The notes under the pieces: generated by a model
Databases searched by the model: none
What the model was told of the DNA's origin: nothing
The model's input: the letters and a program-made list of their open reading frames with translations, nothing else
Position numbers and translations under genes: made by a program
From: Lingula anatina
Taxonomy: Eukaryota; Brachiopoda; Lingulata; Lingulida; Lingulidae
NCBI RefSeq assembly: GCF_001039355.2
Contig: NW_019775913.1
Span: 394,020-454,019, forward strand
Direction of reading: 5' to 3'
DNA length: 60,000 nt
Shown: piece after piece, positions 24,328 to 38,025 of the stretch
Layout of the letters: every line of letters starts with the position of its first letter
Position numbering within the stretch: the stretch's first letter is position 1

Positions 24328-26521
24328 AGTACATGTAAAACACCATGTGATGTCTTCCCTGGGGGGCATACATAGGTATCTCCGTGCATATCATGTCTCG
24401 TACTTAACGTGACAATATGGGTGCTTTCCCAGAGATTAAGATCGATCTAAAGATTAAGTTTTAGATCGACCTAACTCCCTGGGGGTTCACGCTAAATTGC
24501 AGTCAGCCGAGCGGGCACCATAGTTAATTACCCCCTTACAGCTTTTAGTAGGCGGGACAGACGCTTAAGCCGGCCAAGCTGACAGTAATCTAGTGAGACT
24601 CCCCACAGGGATAGATCGATCTAAAAATCTATGGAAATGGGGTGTATGACAACTTTCTGTTAATACCTACCCTCGAATATAAACCCCGACTCAGTTTAAC
24701 ATGTGAACTCACCGCGTCGCCTTTGTATTGGATAGAATAGCGGTGCCGGGTTAGTCTTATTATAAACGCCAGTTTAAGTAATAATACCCTGTGTCGGTTT
24801 CGCCAGCAGCACACTATTTGGCATGAGCATGTCATTTTATTAAAGTCTTACACAAAGTGGCTTTAAGTGGCTTAAAACGCGCCCCTCGTGGTAAAATCTA
24901 GGCACCCCTGTACGTTTCACACTATTTCACGTTTGTTATTTATTTTTATACACGCTAAATCTCTCATACAAGGCCTTAGTAAGCAATTTCAAAGGGGCTA
25001 TTCTTTTTCTTTTTTGGAAAAGAGGATTTATCCACCTCCTCAGTTGACCCTACAAAATGTCATAGAGCTTTGATTAAATTTCTTTCAGAGTGAACCTTTT
25101 CCGACCAAAAGGACGGTTCTTTTTGCACCCCTTACCCCCCGCCAAAGGGTCTGTAATTCACTATGCGACAACATGGGTGCTAGATATATTGTTAGTAAGA
25201 ACAGCTGTGTACGAGGGAGACGGAAGTGTACATGGGTATAGCCTCTGGAGTGAAGAGCAATATATCCAATTATTTCAACCACGGAAGTACAGATGCCTTC
25301 TCTGTTTCCTTGATTTTAACTTCAAACCTTTTTACTGTAGTGACACCTGGGCTCCAGTTAACCAGGACCTGAAATGAAAATAATAAAAAGAACGAGGTTG
25401 GGTTTTGCCTCCATTTTATTACATTTTGGGTGAAGTATTAACCTATGATTAGCCATCTTCCTATTTCATGCATAATTTATATGTGATTAAAAAAGGCAAA
25501 GAGGTTTTCCAATAGAGCACTCCCCTTAAAAAGAAAGAGCATTGATTTTAATGATGAAGCTATTAATGCTAGGATACAGTGGCGCTCTTAATGGGAAGTA
25601 TGAAATTATATAGTATATGTTTATCATTGGAAAAATAATGGAATTAAAAATGCAGCATTTTTAGTTTGATTTTATATAATAAAATCCTATAAAGCAAAAA
25701 TTCTCAAGCAGTGTATTACAAAATCCAGATATGCATCGTAGAAAAACAATAATCAAAATCTTCCTTGTGTCTACCCCTTTCCCAACTAAGATTGGAAACC
25801 CCGCACCCATTTCTCTCTCCAAAATCAGTAGAAAAAAAAAACAAAAACAAAAAATATTACAGTAAAATTGTCCTCGTTCATTAATTGCTATTTATCGTGC
25901 AAAACGAGGCAAAATCTATCCTCGTGTGCCCTCTCTCTCCCCCATGGGAGATCCCCTAAAAAAACAGGGCATTCATAATTATTGATTAGTAGAAGCCAAA
26001 ACCTAAAACAGATTTGTATTTCAATTTGATCTGTGCGATATTAATTTTTTTGGTAGCAAAATACCTGAAGAATACTGATATGATCATGTTGAATTGCCTG
26101 CACTTACATGTAGCAGAATCATATTACTCACTGCGGCACATCATCTGTTTTGGTATGTGCTGAGTTTTATCAGAGCAAAGTAATCAGCGACGCTGATTTC
26201 CTCATTTATTGAACCATACACAGCCAATACGAAACCGGATAAAGGCAAGGTATGACTTACTGACAATACAACAATAACAGAACGATGCTCCCAGAAAAAT
26301 AATATATTGGCTAATTGAATTCCACGGCAACGAACCACGCCGCGTTTCAACTAATTGGTTGTTGCGTGAGAGTAGTGCGGATGTTCGTCCCCATTTTTTC
26401 AATTTGGTCACTGAAACGTACCATGATGAAGGTTATGACATGAGATGAAATTATTCAATGCCGCGTGCTTTATTATGTAGCAGAATCCAATTCACGCATG
26501 GAATGGTTTCTAAAAGAGTCT

Positions 26522-26567
<46 letters not shown>

Positions 26568-29500
26568 CTGCCATTGACTCAGCTTCAGGATAACTTAAAA
26601 ATGTGACCTTAAAGATCAATACGTGAAGATACGTCACATTTTTCTTCTATATTCTACAGGAGGAGAATACAAATAACATCGCAATGCTTTATGTGTTTGT
26701 GTATGTGCACTATCTATTTAATAAGATATTTCTGAAAAATTGCCAAGGTGTAACGTTTCAGACGCAACAGGAATCCATTATTTGTGAGCAAAATTACGCG
26801 AATCACATAGCACGTCTGGGGAAGTTTATAGCCTACCACTGGCATTATAATAGTTTCATAGTGTAAACTTAACTTAACCGGTGACTCTCTCACATTTCAG
26901 TTTTGTCAGTACGTGTAAAATCCCCGTCAAATTCACGCAAAGGGAATGTCGCATACTGTAAGGGGGCCAGCGTGCTTAGTCTGGGTATAAAGTCCGTGTT
27001 TTCCCAATGATCGCGTCTTTTCATTAAATTTGCTGTGTCATCTCTTTCTTTGTACTGTTATAAATCATGAGTAAACCATCTTCTCTGTCTGAGGTCAGCA
27101 GGATGGTGACGTCATTCAGCCCTATGGAACCCCTAAAAATCATGTTCGATAATGTGGAATTAAAAAACTTCGTGTTTCGTTTGGATTCATCGTTTACTTT
27201 GGTACAGGGCAACAAGAGATACATCTAAATCCAATCCATTGTTAGTGGAAGTATGATTTTTCTTTTCTTTACTATTACTTTCTTTCTTTTTTTTTGGGCG
27301 GGGGGTGGGGGGGGTGGGGATAAACCACCTCCTTTTTAATTGTCAATCCTGCCATGACTGTCAATTCTGCTTTAACTCATCATCATCTTCATCATCATCA
27401 TAATCATCATCTACGCCGAAGCAACACATACATGAATATACATGTACATATACAAGCTAGGCCATCTCCCTTCAGTTAACACAGAAGATAAATGGCAAAT
27501 GTCTAATATGAAACTGATACCTATATTAGTTCGTCGTAGTTGACATGACCGGCTATTGAGACTAAGACAAGCAGAATGGCTGTACAAGACAACGGTCCAG
27601 CGGGTTAATCGTCTAGCTCCCTTTAAAAATCACGGGTGGGCATAAATGATAGTGAGAGATACTGCCCTCCAAAAACCCAACTCCGTAGCCTCCCCCCTCC
27701 TTTCAAAAGTTTCCCGGATCTAATAGAATACTTTCTATGTTTTCTCCCTAATTTGAGAAGATGATAACTTAACGTGAATCAAGCGTATAGTCACCATGCG
27801 TAGATACCTGTAGTTTCACAATAGAAGTTAAGTGTTTGACCTAACTTAAAGACCACACGTCGTGGTCAATCTGATTCCAGGCTAAGATTTTAGCTGACCA
27901 TTGAAATACAGATACTTCAGGTCAAAATATGCACTTCACTGAATTTTTTACTTTTTATAAAACAGACTCATTAAGTTATCTTTAAGATTTAGTTTTTAAG
28001 ATGAAAAATATAATCAAATAATTGAAAAACCAAATTAAACAAACAAACAAACAAACAACCAACTAACCAAACAAATAAATATAGGCTCTTCGGTGGAACC
28101 GGTCACGATTTTATTGTAATATCTGAACAGACAAGACAGCAATCCGAGCCACTGACAAACCAATAGGTAAACTGTCCCTGGATGAGACTGACTAAGATCT
28201 TAGGTATGATACAACACGACTTCGGGCCGTAGGAGTAAGACCACACTTGCCTCAGGTGACACCTGACTGTCAGCTGTCACCGAGTGTCACAAATTATACA
28301 ATTCAACAACATATTTGTGACCATTTGCTGGACTTATTTATGTGTGTGTATGAATGAAAAGTGACATGGGTTAGGGATAATAATAATAATAATAACTACT
28401 CTGTACCTACGGTAAAAAAAAATAATGAACTCGAGCAGCACTTGCCGTAGGAATCAGGTTTTGTAACATGTCAGATACCATCAAGTATTTTCCCACCTAT
28501 TATACACTCCCATTGCAAGGAAAATGCCTCCTCAAGCAAACAAATAAGACTTGAGGATCAAGTTCACCCCGTAGACAAGGTCAGTTTCGTTACAATAAGT
28601 TTTTCTCATATGAAAAGCAAAGAGCATCAAAATCGGGTCAAATCCGACTCTAGATGGAAATGTAGACCGAGGGCAGCATGTCTTGGTCGTGCACAGTGCA
28701 TGACGGCCATAGGGAATGCAGGGAAGGGGCGTATTCTATAGACTTTAGTGCGAGAAGGTCTGTTCTATCCAGTGCATAATATAAAGTATAATAAAAGGTG
28801 TTCCAAGTCCAATTTACGCTAAATTGTTGACACGGGGTGGTTTGTCCACGTGGGAACGGGAATGCAGATGCTTTGCTATTGGAAGGGAATGTTTTAGTCC
28901 CTGGGAACCTTTTCGCATTTGAAATCAATAAAGAGCATTCACCGTGTGTTATGCCAATATTTGACTATTTGGATTTGAGGTCAAAACCCCTGTCGGGCGA
29001 GAATCTCGGACTTAAAGCGAGAGTTGGGATTATATATATGGCACTTGCGTTATTACACAACCTGGGTTTCAGTGTATACAAATCGAATATACTAGTACGT
29101 CTAAGGTATATTCAGTATAAGAAGTTTGAAATGGGCTAGTAAGAGGGGACTGTCATTTCATTGACCAATAGCACTAAGCTTTAACATTTTGAAATGAGGT
29201 CATACAATGTATTTTGTCCCCTTCTTGGAAATTTGAACCAGAGAACCATAGAGAGAGAAAGAAGGGGGAAGGCGTGGATTGAAGATCTTCAAGGTATCTT
29301 CTCTCCTCACCCACCCTATTAATTATCCAGCTTTTCAGGGAAAGGGCCTGGAGATATCTGTATTTTTGTATTTCATAAACCTTGTCCCCACTCCACCCTA
29401 TTAATTATCCAGCTTTTCAGAGAAAGGACCTGGAGATATTAGTATGTTAGTATTTCATAAATCTTGACATATGATGTGAAAAAACATTTTAAACATGCAA

Positions 29501-31680
29501 TAAAAGCTAATTTTTTCAGATGTTCTGGCATGGCATTTAAGGAAGGTAATAGGAACGTTTGCACGCACAATTGTACATAAAAATTAAATATATTTTTTTC
29601 CTTTTTTACTACGCCCCAATGGCATTTTAATAATAATAGAAAAGAAAAGGAAAATTTGCTAATACATAAATCATGATAGCAAAATGTTATAATTCCACGG
29701 ATAAGTCAATGGCAGATCTTATGGTAGGGGGCGGGGCAATGTCGGCCACGTGTCAAAGCCAAGCAAACCTTTCATAACTGTGCCTTACGGTAAAGTTTTA
29801 ATCATCCAGTCTCGTAGTATATCTATATCTATATCCCCATCTCCCCTTAACCAAACCGCGCCACAGACTGACTCCACACAGCACAAATTACTTTAATTAT
29901 ACCACTGAATTTACACGTTGCTGAATGGATTTTTTTCTGTGCAAGAGTCAGAAAAACTCAGCAAAAGCACCGCTTGTAACAGGGAGAAAGATACAGTCCT
30001 TATTTAATTTAACACAAATGTTTGGACATCAAATGATATTCGTGGTCGAAGTGAATTCTAGAGTCGTTTTCTATAAAATGTTTTTTCTTAACACAGAAAA
30101 CAACGATATATCACTCGTATTCTTATTTGTCCAGGCACAATGGCTGTACCAAGCGAGGCCTTACACTTTCTGTTCCTTATTGAAAACAAAATACAAAAGA
30201 GCGTCCTCAGTCACAAAACCTGAAAAACATAATGGACCCTTCATCAACAAATTACTCATAGGTGTAAGGACGGTGACACACAGTACTAACTATGGAAGTT
30301 CATGTAATATGGTGTACAGTGACGTCAAAAAGCCTTTTTTAACTCCCGGACAGGGCTTGTCCGAAGAGACAAGACCAATATAAGTCACAAAAAGAGGAAT
30401 CAACGCAGTTTGATAGAGGTAAAACAGGAGCTGGCCCGTACCAACTTTCTACCGAAAGGTACTCCAGCGGTTTTAGTTGCTACAAAATCAGCTGAATGGC
30501 CTTCAGTCGATTTTGTAACTGTTAGAGGCGGCTCTGGAAGAGAGGACCCGTACCCGCGGTCACAGCTATCTGCACAGATAACACCAATGTATGACAGAGA
30601 ACAGCGCCATTATTTGTCATATGAGTCGTGACTTCCCAATGCCCCCTTTTTCTTGTGTATTTCTACACCTTGAGATCAAATATCTCTGAATAAATACGAC
30701 TGCTGACGAACCTTTTATTTTTTTACATTTCTTCGTGTGTTTTGTAATACAGTTAAAACTGCATGTCATCGTGTTCTGTAAGTCACTTGCCTGGTTTTGT
30801 TACCTACGGGGACGATTGAAGTTTAGATTCACTGTGTTTTTCACCCGTATAAAGTAAAGTGTGATAAACAAATAAAGGATAAAAATAAACACCTTTCATA
30901 ACACGGGCACCCTGGGTTCATTGGGCACTTGACAGGCATACATCTGCACTATACAAAACGACAAAAGAAATGCAGAAAGATGAGAGTCCACGACGATTCG
31001 CAGGGTTAACATGTACCCCCTCCCCCCCTCCCCCCCCCCCCTAACAGGGCCACGGATATTCACAGATATGTCACTAGACAAATGAGGGTACTTTTCCACA
31101 CTGTGTCGCGTCAGAGAAAAGGGTACAGAATTATATCTGCTACCCTGGTAGAGGGTAGTGAACATGGACCTCTAGCATCAGTCAGGGGCGGATCCAGAGA
31201 TATTTTCTGACAGTCTTCCATATTATCTTTGTTGATCCATCTGCTTTTTTTGACCGTCTTCCGACAGAAAAAAGTAAGATACCCGTCTATGTAAACTTGA
31301 AAATCTGACCGTCTTCCGGAAGACCCAGAAGACGGCCTAAATCCGCCCCTGTCAGTGGTAATGCTGGTAGTATTTCAGTTATTGCTGCCTTCAGTAACAT
31401 GGATCTTGGACAAAGTTACTATGTTCAAGGTTGGATTAAGGAGGTGGATTACACATGTACTGGGTGGATAGAAAAACACCCATTATCTCCGCTGCTGTTG
31501 TTAAAATTTCTGCAAGCGACTTGTCATAAGTCGAGGAAATTCAGATAGATACCGCCCTATACGCCAGTGCTTATAGCATATTATAGCACGTCAAAAATTG
31601 GGATTAAATCTTGACAAGCAGTACCAAATGCATGGCCCAAACTTTCGAAATTAAGACAAGCAAACTATTCGGTCATTCTT

Positions 31681-31742
<62 letters not shown>

Positions 31743-32908
31743 ATAATATTGTTGTTTAAAATCATACAATTAGTGTAAGAAACTTAAATTTTCATATAGC
31801 GAAAAGCTAACTTCTCCGGGAGATGTCAACCCTTGTCCACCAATAACCAAGGTTCACCCTATTCAAAGAGAACTTTCTAATACTCAAGCGATGTCATGAA
31901 GATGGGGGTGTATTGGAACTGGGGAACTCCAAACATAAAACATTAGACATTATACCATCGAAACGGGTTTTAGATATGATTATTTTCTCAACAGTTTTGG
32001 ATGGGCTATGCTCTACCAAAAGGCGGCTGGTAAATGGCAAATATCCCTGCAAGGCCAACATCAAAAAGATTATGAAACACTAATTTGAGCATTGCGATTT
32101 TGGGTTATGTTTTTTTTTTGGTTATTGTCGTGACTTTAGTGTGTGAATTATTGAGAAAAACATTAAACCCTGATTGAAATAGAACCATGTAATTAATAAT
32201 TAACTTAATGTCACCGGGCCACAAGAGACGTATATTGAGAAAGAGGTATCTAAATGTCGTGGCGTTTTCTATTATCCAATCGTCGTACATCTAACTTAGA
32301 GTTATTGTATCAACTCACTTTGCTGAGCTTTCTCAATTTTTGGGTAACAAACCATAACTGGCCCTAAAAAACCATCCTTCATCGCCTTCAATTGTGAACC
32401 TGTGTCGCTGTTTGTAAAGACAGAAAACTTCAATGACAGTCAAAAGCGTCAGATGTAGATGGCATTCACATACAGACGACACAGATGAGTGATGGGCAAT
32501 AGACATACAGCATTAAAAAAATTTACCGAAGAAAAACTTTAAAAAGCTTTAGCCTGCCCAACAGTAAAAATCAAATATCAACAAAACAGTTAAGTCAAAA
32601 AAAAAAAAAAAAAAATCCGAGTATGAGGTGGGATTATCTGTCATTATCTTCATGTTTCCTTATTGTGCCTGGTTGCGGTTTGTGCCATTGTTGTTATGTC
32701 ACAATGTCACCAGTGATTATTTTCATTCATGACTGTCTATAACAAAGTATCCAGCAATCATTATATAATTACACGGTGTTAGATGGGCTATATACGCCAC
32801 TTGTACAGAAGTGAATAGAAGCTGTAACGAGGAGTAATTTTAAAATTATTTTCATGTTTCTCTCCTTATCTATACGCATTGCCAGGTTTGTGTGTGTGAA
32901 TGTGTGTG

Positions 32909-32939
<31 letters not shown>

Positions 32940-35900
32940 ATGCGGTGTGTATGTGTTTGTGTGTGTGTGGGGGGGGGTGGTGACAGGGACCCCTTTACCA
33001 AAATAGAGTAGCAGATTCTGTTCAAAATAATAAATAAATAAATAGAAAATATATTCAAAACATAGAAATGTAGACAGGCTAACTTTGCAGAAGGTATTGG
33101 ATTCATTTTAGATGTTTATAATCCGCCTGTTGTGTGGTAGTCATATATCGCTGCAAAGAACTTATCTTTATATTATTTGTCACAAATATTTTAGCAAAAC
33201 TTACTCCCATTTCTAGGCCGATGTCATCGTAACATTATCAAATACATATGCAACTCTTCTATGCTTGCAAAAAAGGGAAACAATGCTCTTTCACAGGTGC
33301 GTACTATGGGCCAAAGTCAAAACAGTTAAGAAAAGTTATTCAAAGTATGCAAACTTTTCTTGGTCAAATAACCTCAACTCCCTGTAGAGCATGGCCCACA
33401 GAGGCAAATGATGTGACACTACTTGCGAGAAATTGTCACATTAAGGTGTCATCCATAGTTGACTGCACACAATCAATGCGTGAACAAGAGACACTATAGC
33501 CTTCGGCAACACATGCTCCCAGAGTGTGTCTAATAGCCGATAGTATTCATATGTAATGATATGCAAAATGAGCGTTATGGTGACAGTTGCATGCAACTCG
33601 ATATAAAAGAATAGATTACAATTTAAAAAAGCAAGTTTAAATTGGTTACTTTTTGGGGGCCCTTGGTTTGAATTGGCTTTCTTTCCAGGGGGTAGTAAAC
33701 CGTGTGAAATGAGAACATGCGCCTCGGGTTAAACAGAAATGGGTTCGACCGTGCAGTATTTCACAACGATATATTTCAGGATATGTAATTATCTAATTTG
33801 CCCTGTTGTGCTCATTATAAACACGTTTATTGTAAAGGGCATGTTAGATTACTCTCTGACCAATGGGCGCCCTAGTAGTCTGTTACAATATAATTGTAGC
33901 GCCAATACTTCCATATTGGATACTATTTTACTAGTCCCTGGTCTCAGAGGGCAAAATTAGATATGGACGTGGAGATGCAGCGGGCCAGGGGGTGGGAGGG
34001 GGGCGGTACACCCATGCATGTAGCAATAGGCCTATACAGTAGGAAGCAATATTTTGACGAAATGGCCACATCCTTTAAACATGCTACAATAAAAGTGTTC
34101 AAAGTACCTCAGAATCTGATAGGCGAGTAAACAAGTGAAACTAATTGTGTCAAACGCGCATAACCGCAACAATTTATCATGCACCTATTTAGACATATGA
34201 CTTTTGGCTGAAATACTACTGTAGATCCTTTAGGCCTAAATCGTGTAAACGACAGGATACGAAAGCGTCTCTTGTTACCGAAGAACTGCCCAGTCCATGC
34301 GCTACCAATCAGATAACGAAGATCGAAATTAGGATCGGTTTTTTCGTTTGTCAGATGGCTACAAATAGCTAGATAGACAAAACAAAACCGTTTTGGTTGG
34401 AATAAGCTTAGGCGGATAAAACGAATCGTCCAAGGGATAGATTATGACTGCATTTTAAACCGCTGTGACGGTTAAATCAGTAAAGGCGTTCAGGTACTTG
34501 ACCCCACGCGTCGAGATGGTCCTTATTTACCACATGCAGCCAAGTGTCTTTATATAACACGTTGTCATCAGGCACGAATCCAGGGTACCTTTGTATCCAA
34601 AAGTAAATACTGTTATTGACAACGAAACGCTGACTGGGACCCATGAGCTGAAAAGACGGAGCGGGTCATGTCTGAAAATAACTTATTGTATAAGAATGTT
34701 TTTGTTGTCTGAAATGAAATGCTCAGTACTATAGTCTGTTTTTGAAGAAAAGTGTACTGGTATGTCGCACCTGGAATTTGGTCGCCGAAGTTTACAATGT
34801 TTTGAGATTTCGAAATTGAAACAGTTCTCTTTAACAAACATGTTTGTCTGGGTTTAGAGATGTCCTTAAACTGTTATAAAAAGTAAACAACTTCAAAGAC
34901 AGACACAGGGCAAAAACTGAGGGGACAAAATAGCTCAACCCGCAGGCGGAGTGTTGCATATTGACGCTTTGATCATTTGGTTTGGATCAAAATGAGCGTA
35001 ATGGTTACAGGATTTGGAGATATGTTATTTTTGTAATGTACATCTTGCGTGTAGTAGTATACAGCATTGGTCAAAAAGGTTGTCCCACCCTCATTTCCAT
35101 GTACTTTTATTTACAAATGATCACCTCACAGCTGTAAATTGTTAGAAATAGTGCTTTTTATTACAGATAACGTGTCTAACATGATTAAAGGTTTAGAAAA
35201 TACAAAATAGTGCTGAAAATATACACATTTTATACCATTTTGTAAAATTTATAAGAGGTAACCCCTCAAAGCCACCGTTTTACTGTGACTTCTACAGATG
35301 TAAAGAAATGTCTATTAAATTGAAAAGACGCCATCAAATGTCACCAAATTCACACACAATTAGCATTAGGGTGTGCTCGTTAAAGGTCACGTGCCTAACA
35401 GCGCGTGCGTCTACCGCGTACTGCAATAATCTCCTGTAGATGGCGCGACAAGCCTTCAACACGGGTAACAATTCCGTTTTGTGGGATATTGTCCCTGGTA
35501 CAGATTACTTGGGAATTGGTTCTTCTCTGCAGTGCACATTCCAATTAATGCCACAGGTGTTCAGTAGGATTATTATCAGGGCTCAAATACGGTTGTCCCA
35601 TCCTAAGAGTCCTGTGTTTTTGCTTGCCAGACGAGAGCTGTGAGAAAGTGCGTTGTCACAATGAAACCAGTAGCATCCATGAAGTCACTTCTTGCCAATG
35701 GAGTGAGATTTCTGTTGAGAATGTTACAGTAAAATGCCCCAGTTACGTTTTGTTCCAAAAGGAACAATGTACTAATACCATGGGCTTGGAATGTTCTCCA
35801 AATGCGGACTGATCTAACACCTCAAGCGATATTATCCTACACACAGCCTTCCAAGAGGCATTTTTTAACATGTCTATGGACCCTCATTGGACCATCGATG

Positions 35901-37975
35901 GGATACAAGAAATAATTTGATTCTGCATCAAAACCGACTTCCTTCCAGTGATGGATGGCCAGGTTCAAGTGCCTGGGGGTTCACTGAATGTAGCATTCTC
36001 AGCTGATATCTCACTCTATCTTCAAGAACTAACTTTTGGGGTTTACTCCAGGCTTCATCGTGACTACACGGCAAGTGTTTGTTGAAGAAAAACACCATCT
36101 TTGAGCCCTGATATTAAATTTACTAATCAACTGTGACATGAATTGGAGTGTGCAATGCAAAGGAGAAACCCCCCCCCCCAAAAAAAAAAAAAAAAAAAAA
36201 AGCGTGGACCAACTCCCCCAACTTATTTAAGAAGAATGGGACAAAATCCCACAAAACAGGATTGTTACCCGTGTTGAAGGCTTGCCGCGCCGTCTACAGG
36301 AGATAAATGCAGTACGCGGTAGACGCACGCGCTGTTAGGCACGTGACCTTTAACGAGCAAGCCCTAATGCTAATTGTGTGTGAATTTGGTGACATTTGAT
36401 GGCGTCTTTTTAATTTAATAGACATTTCTTAACATCTGTAGAAGTCACAGTAAAACGATGGATTTGAGGGGGTACCTCTTATAAAATTTACTAAATTGTA
36501 TAAAATGTGTATATTTTCATCACTATTTTGTATTTTTTAACCTTTAATCATGTTATACACAGTATCTGTAATAAAAAGCACTATTTCTAACAATTTACAG
36601 CTGTGAGGTGATCAGTTGTAAATAAAAGTACATGGAAATGGGGATGGGACAACCTTTTTGACCAATGTTGTATAAACAGTGGCTCAAAAGCTTGGAAGGT
36701 GCTGTCCTTGTGATGGGCTGATAAAAAAAAAACGTTAAATTGCTGCTGGTATCCGCTTTCAGGGCTTTTTATATAGTTCTTGTTTGTAATAAGCTTCCCT
36801 TTATAAGTTCTGATAGTTCACGTTTGTTCAAAAATGGATTTGAATCCTGATGATTGCATGGGGATTGGTTTCGTTCATAGTGAAACATGTGAATGTCCGA
36901 TAGATGGCACGACAGTGCACAACAGATGGCACGTCTGATTGGTTAAATCCATGGGTATGCCTGAACCTCGTCTGAAGTACAATTCCTTTTGCTTTTCTAT
37001 TGGTTTAAGCTTAATATCCTGTAAGATAATAGTATATCTGATTGTCCAACCTATTTGTATTATATAAATATCACGCTCTGTTACCAGAGGGGAAATGTAT
37101 CCGTATATTTTTACGTTTCAGAGACCAAAAGTATTTCACCACATAAAAAACTCGCACTTTCCTCAATTCATTTAACGAGTATTTCATTAAAAATAAATAA
37201 AAATAGATAAATAAAACAGCATACAGTAGAAATATAAGTAACGATAGATATGAATAAGAGAAATGTAAATGGATAAATTATGATTATAATACATGGTTAT
37301 AATAATGAAGGAAATAAGACTACATAAACAAGTAGAATATTCGCCGACTCAACTTAAACTATATATGAACACTTCTCGTTGCAGCTTCACTGACCCTCCT
37401 GACATGGTCAGTTAAGAACGCCTCCGTCCATCGGCTGGCCACAGCGATCGGTGACCCCTCCGTGTGGAGCGCAGGCGGGTCGACCCCGCTCATTATGACG
37501 ATCAACCTTCCGGAGAACGGTTTTGTTACTCATTTCAGCTTCGACTACGTGGACGAGAAGGGATTCTACGTGGACATCGGTGGCTACGACATCGGCAGAC
37601 ATGTCGGCCATATTCCGATCACTCAGGCGAACCTCATGAATCCAGATTTATTAAGTGCCCCTCTTGTGGACTATATAGGTAAATCTATCTATCTATCTAT
37701 CTGTTGCTTAGATACAATAGCCAAAGCAAATCAATGATGATATTAACAATAATCACTCGTACAAATCAAAGTCACAATTTAAAATAGCTGAAATAGTAAG
37801 TAAAATACATGTACTGTAGAGTCCGATTCGCTGTAAACTAAAATCAGGTTAGTCAGTCCGGTCCTACATGTACATGGCGTTAAACATGGCAGCTTCATAC
37901 ATATTATGATGTTACAAAAATTACGATCTTTGGACGATACCTTTACCAAGCAGATATCAATATCAATATCAATAT

Positions 37976-38025
<50 letters not shown>

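Larger units (their letters stand above)
22176..37384 (+). other. Receptor intron 1 (15.2 kb)
   Basis: From GTAAGT to CTCGTTGCAG. It holds an AT microsatellite (24260-24325), MITEs, the Tc1-like element and other simple repeats, each listed separately. I found no internal exon with protein-domain features and the flanking phases already match. The longest frame (29925-30383, +, 152 codons) has no recognisable motif and is probably chance. Confidence 0.7.

Noticed and set aside
24165-24389. A hydrophobic YIYIYI frame
   Set aside because: It is a translation of the AT microsatellite and not a membrane protein.
24470-24560. tRNA-derived SINE, because of GGGGGTTCACGCTAAA
   Set aside because: Only a weak B-box resemblance, no A-box at the right distance and no tail; the terminal inverted repeats fit a MITE better.
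28837-29139. A 100-codon frame in intron 1 with a hydrophobic middle
   Set aside because: No family resemblance and no flanking splice sites in phase with the receptor exons.
29925-30383. A 152-codon open frame on the plus strand in receptor intron 1
   Set aside because: No domain, composition or splice context supports it, and a frame of this length is plausible by chance in 60 kb read in six frames.
37408-37611. Minus-strand frame opposite receptor exon 2
   Set aside because: It is a shadow of a real exon; the plus-strand reading has YWTD-propeller features and matched splice phases.
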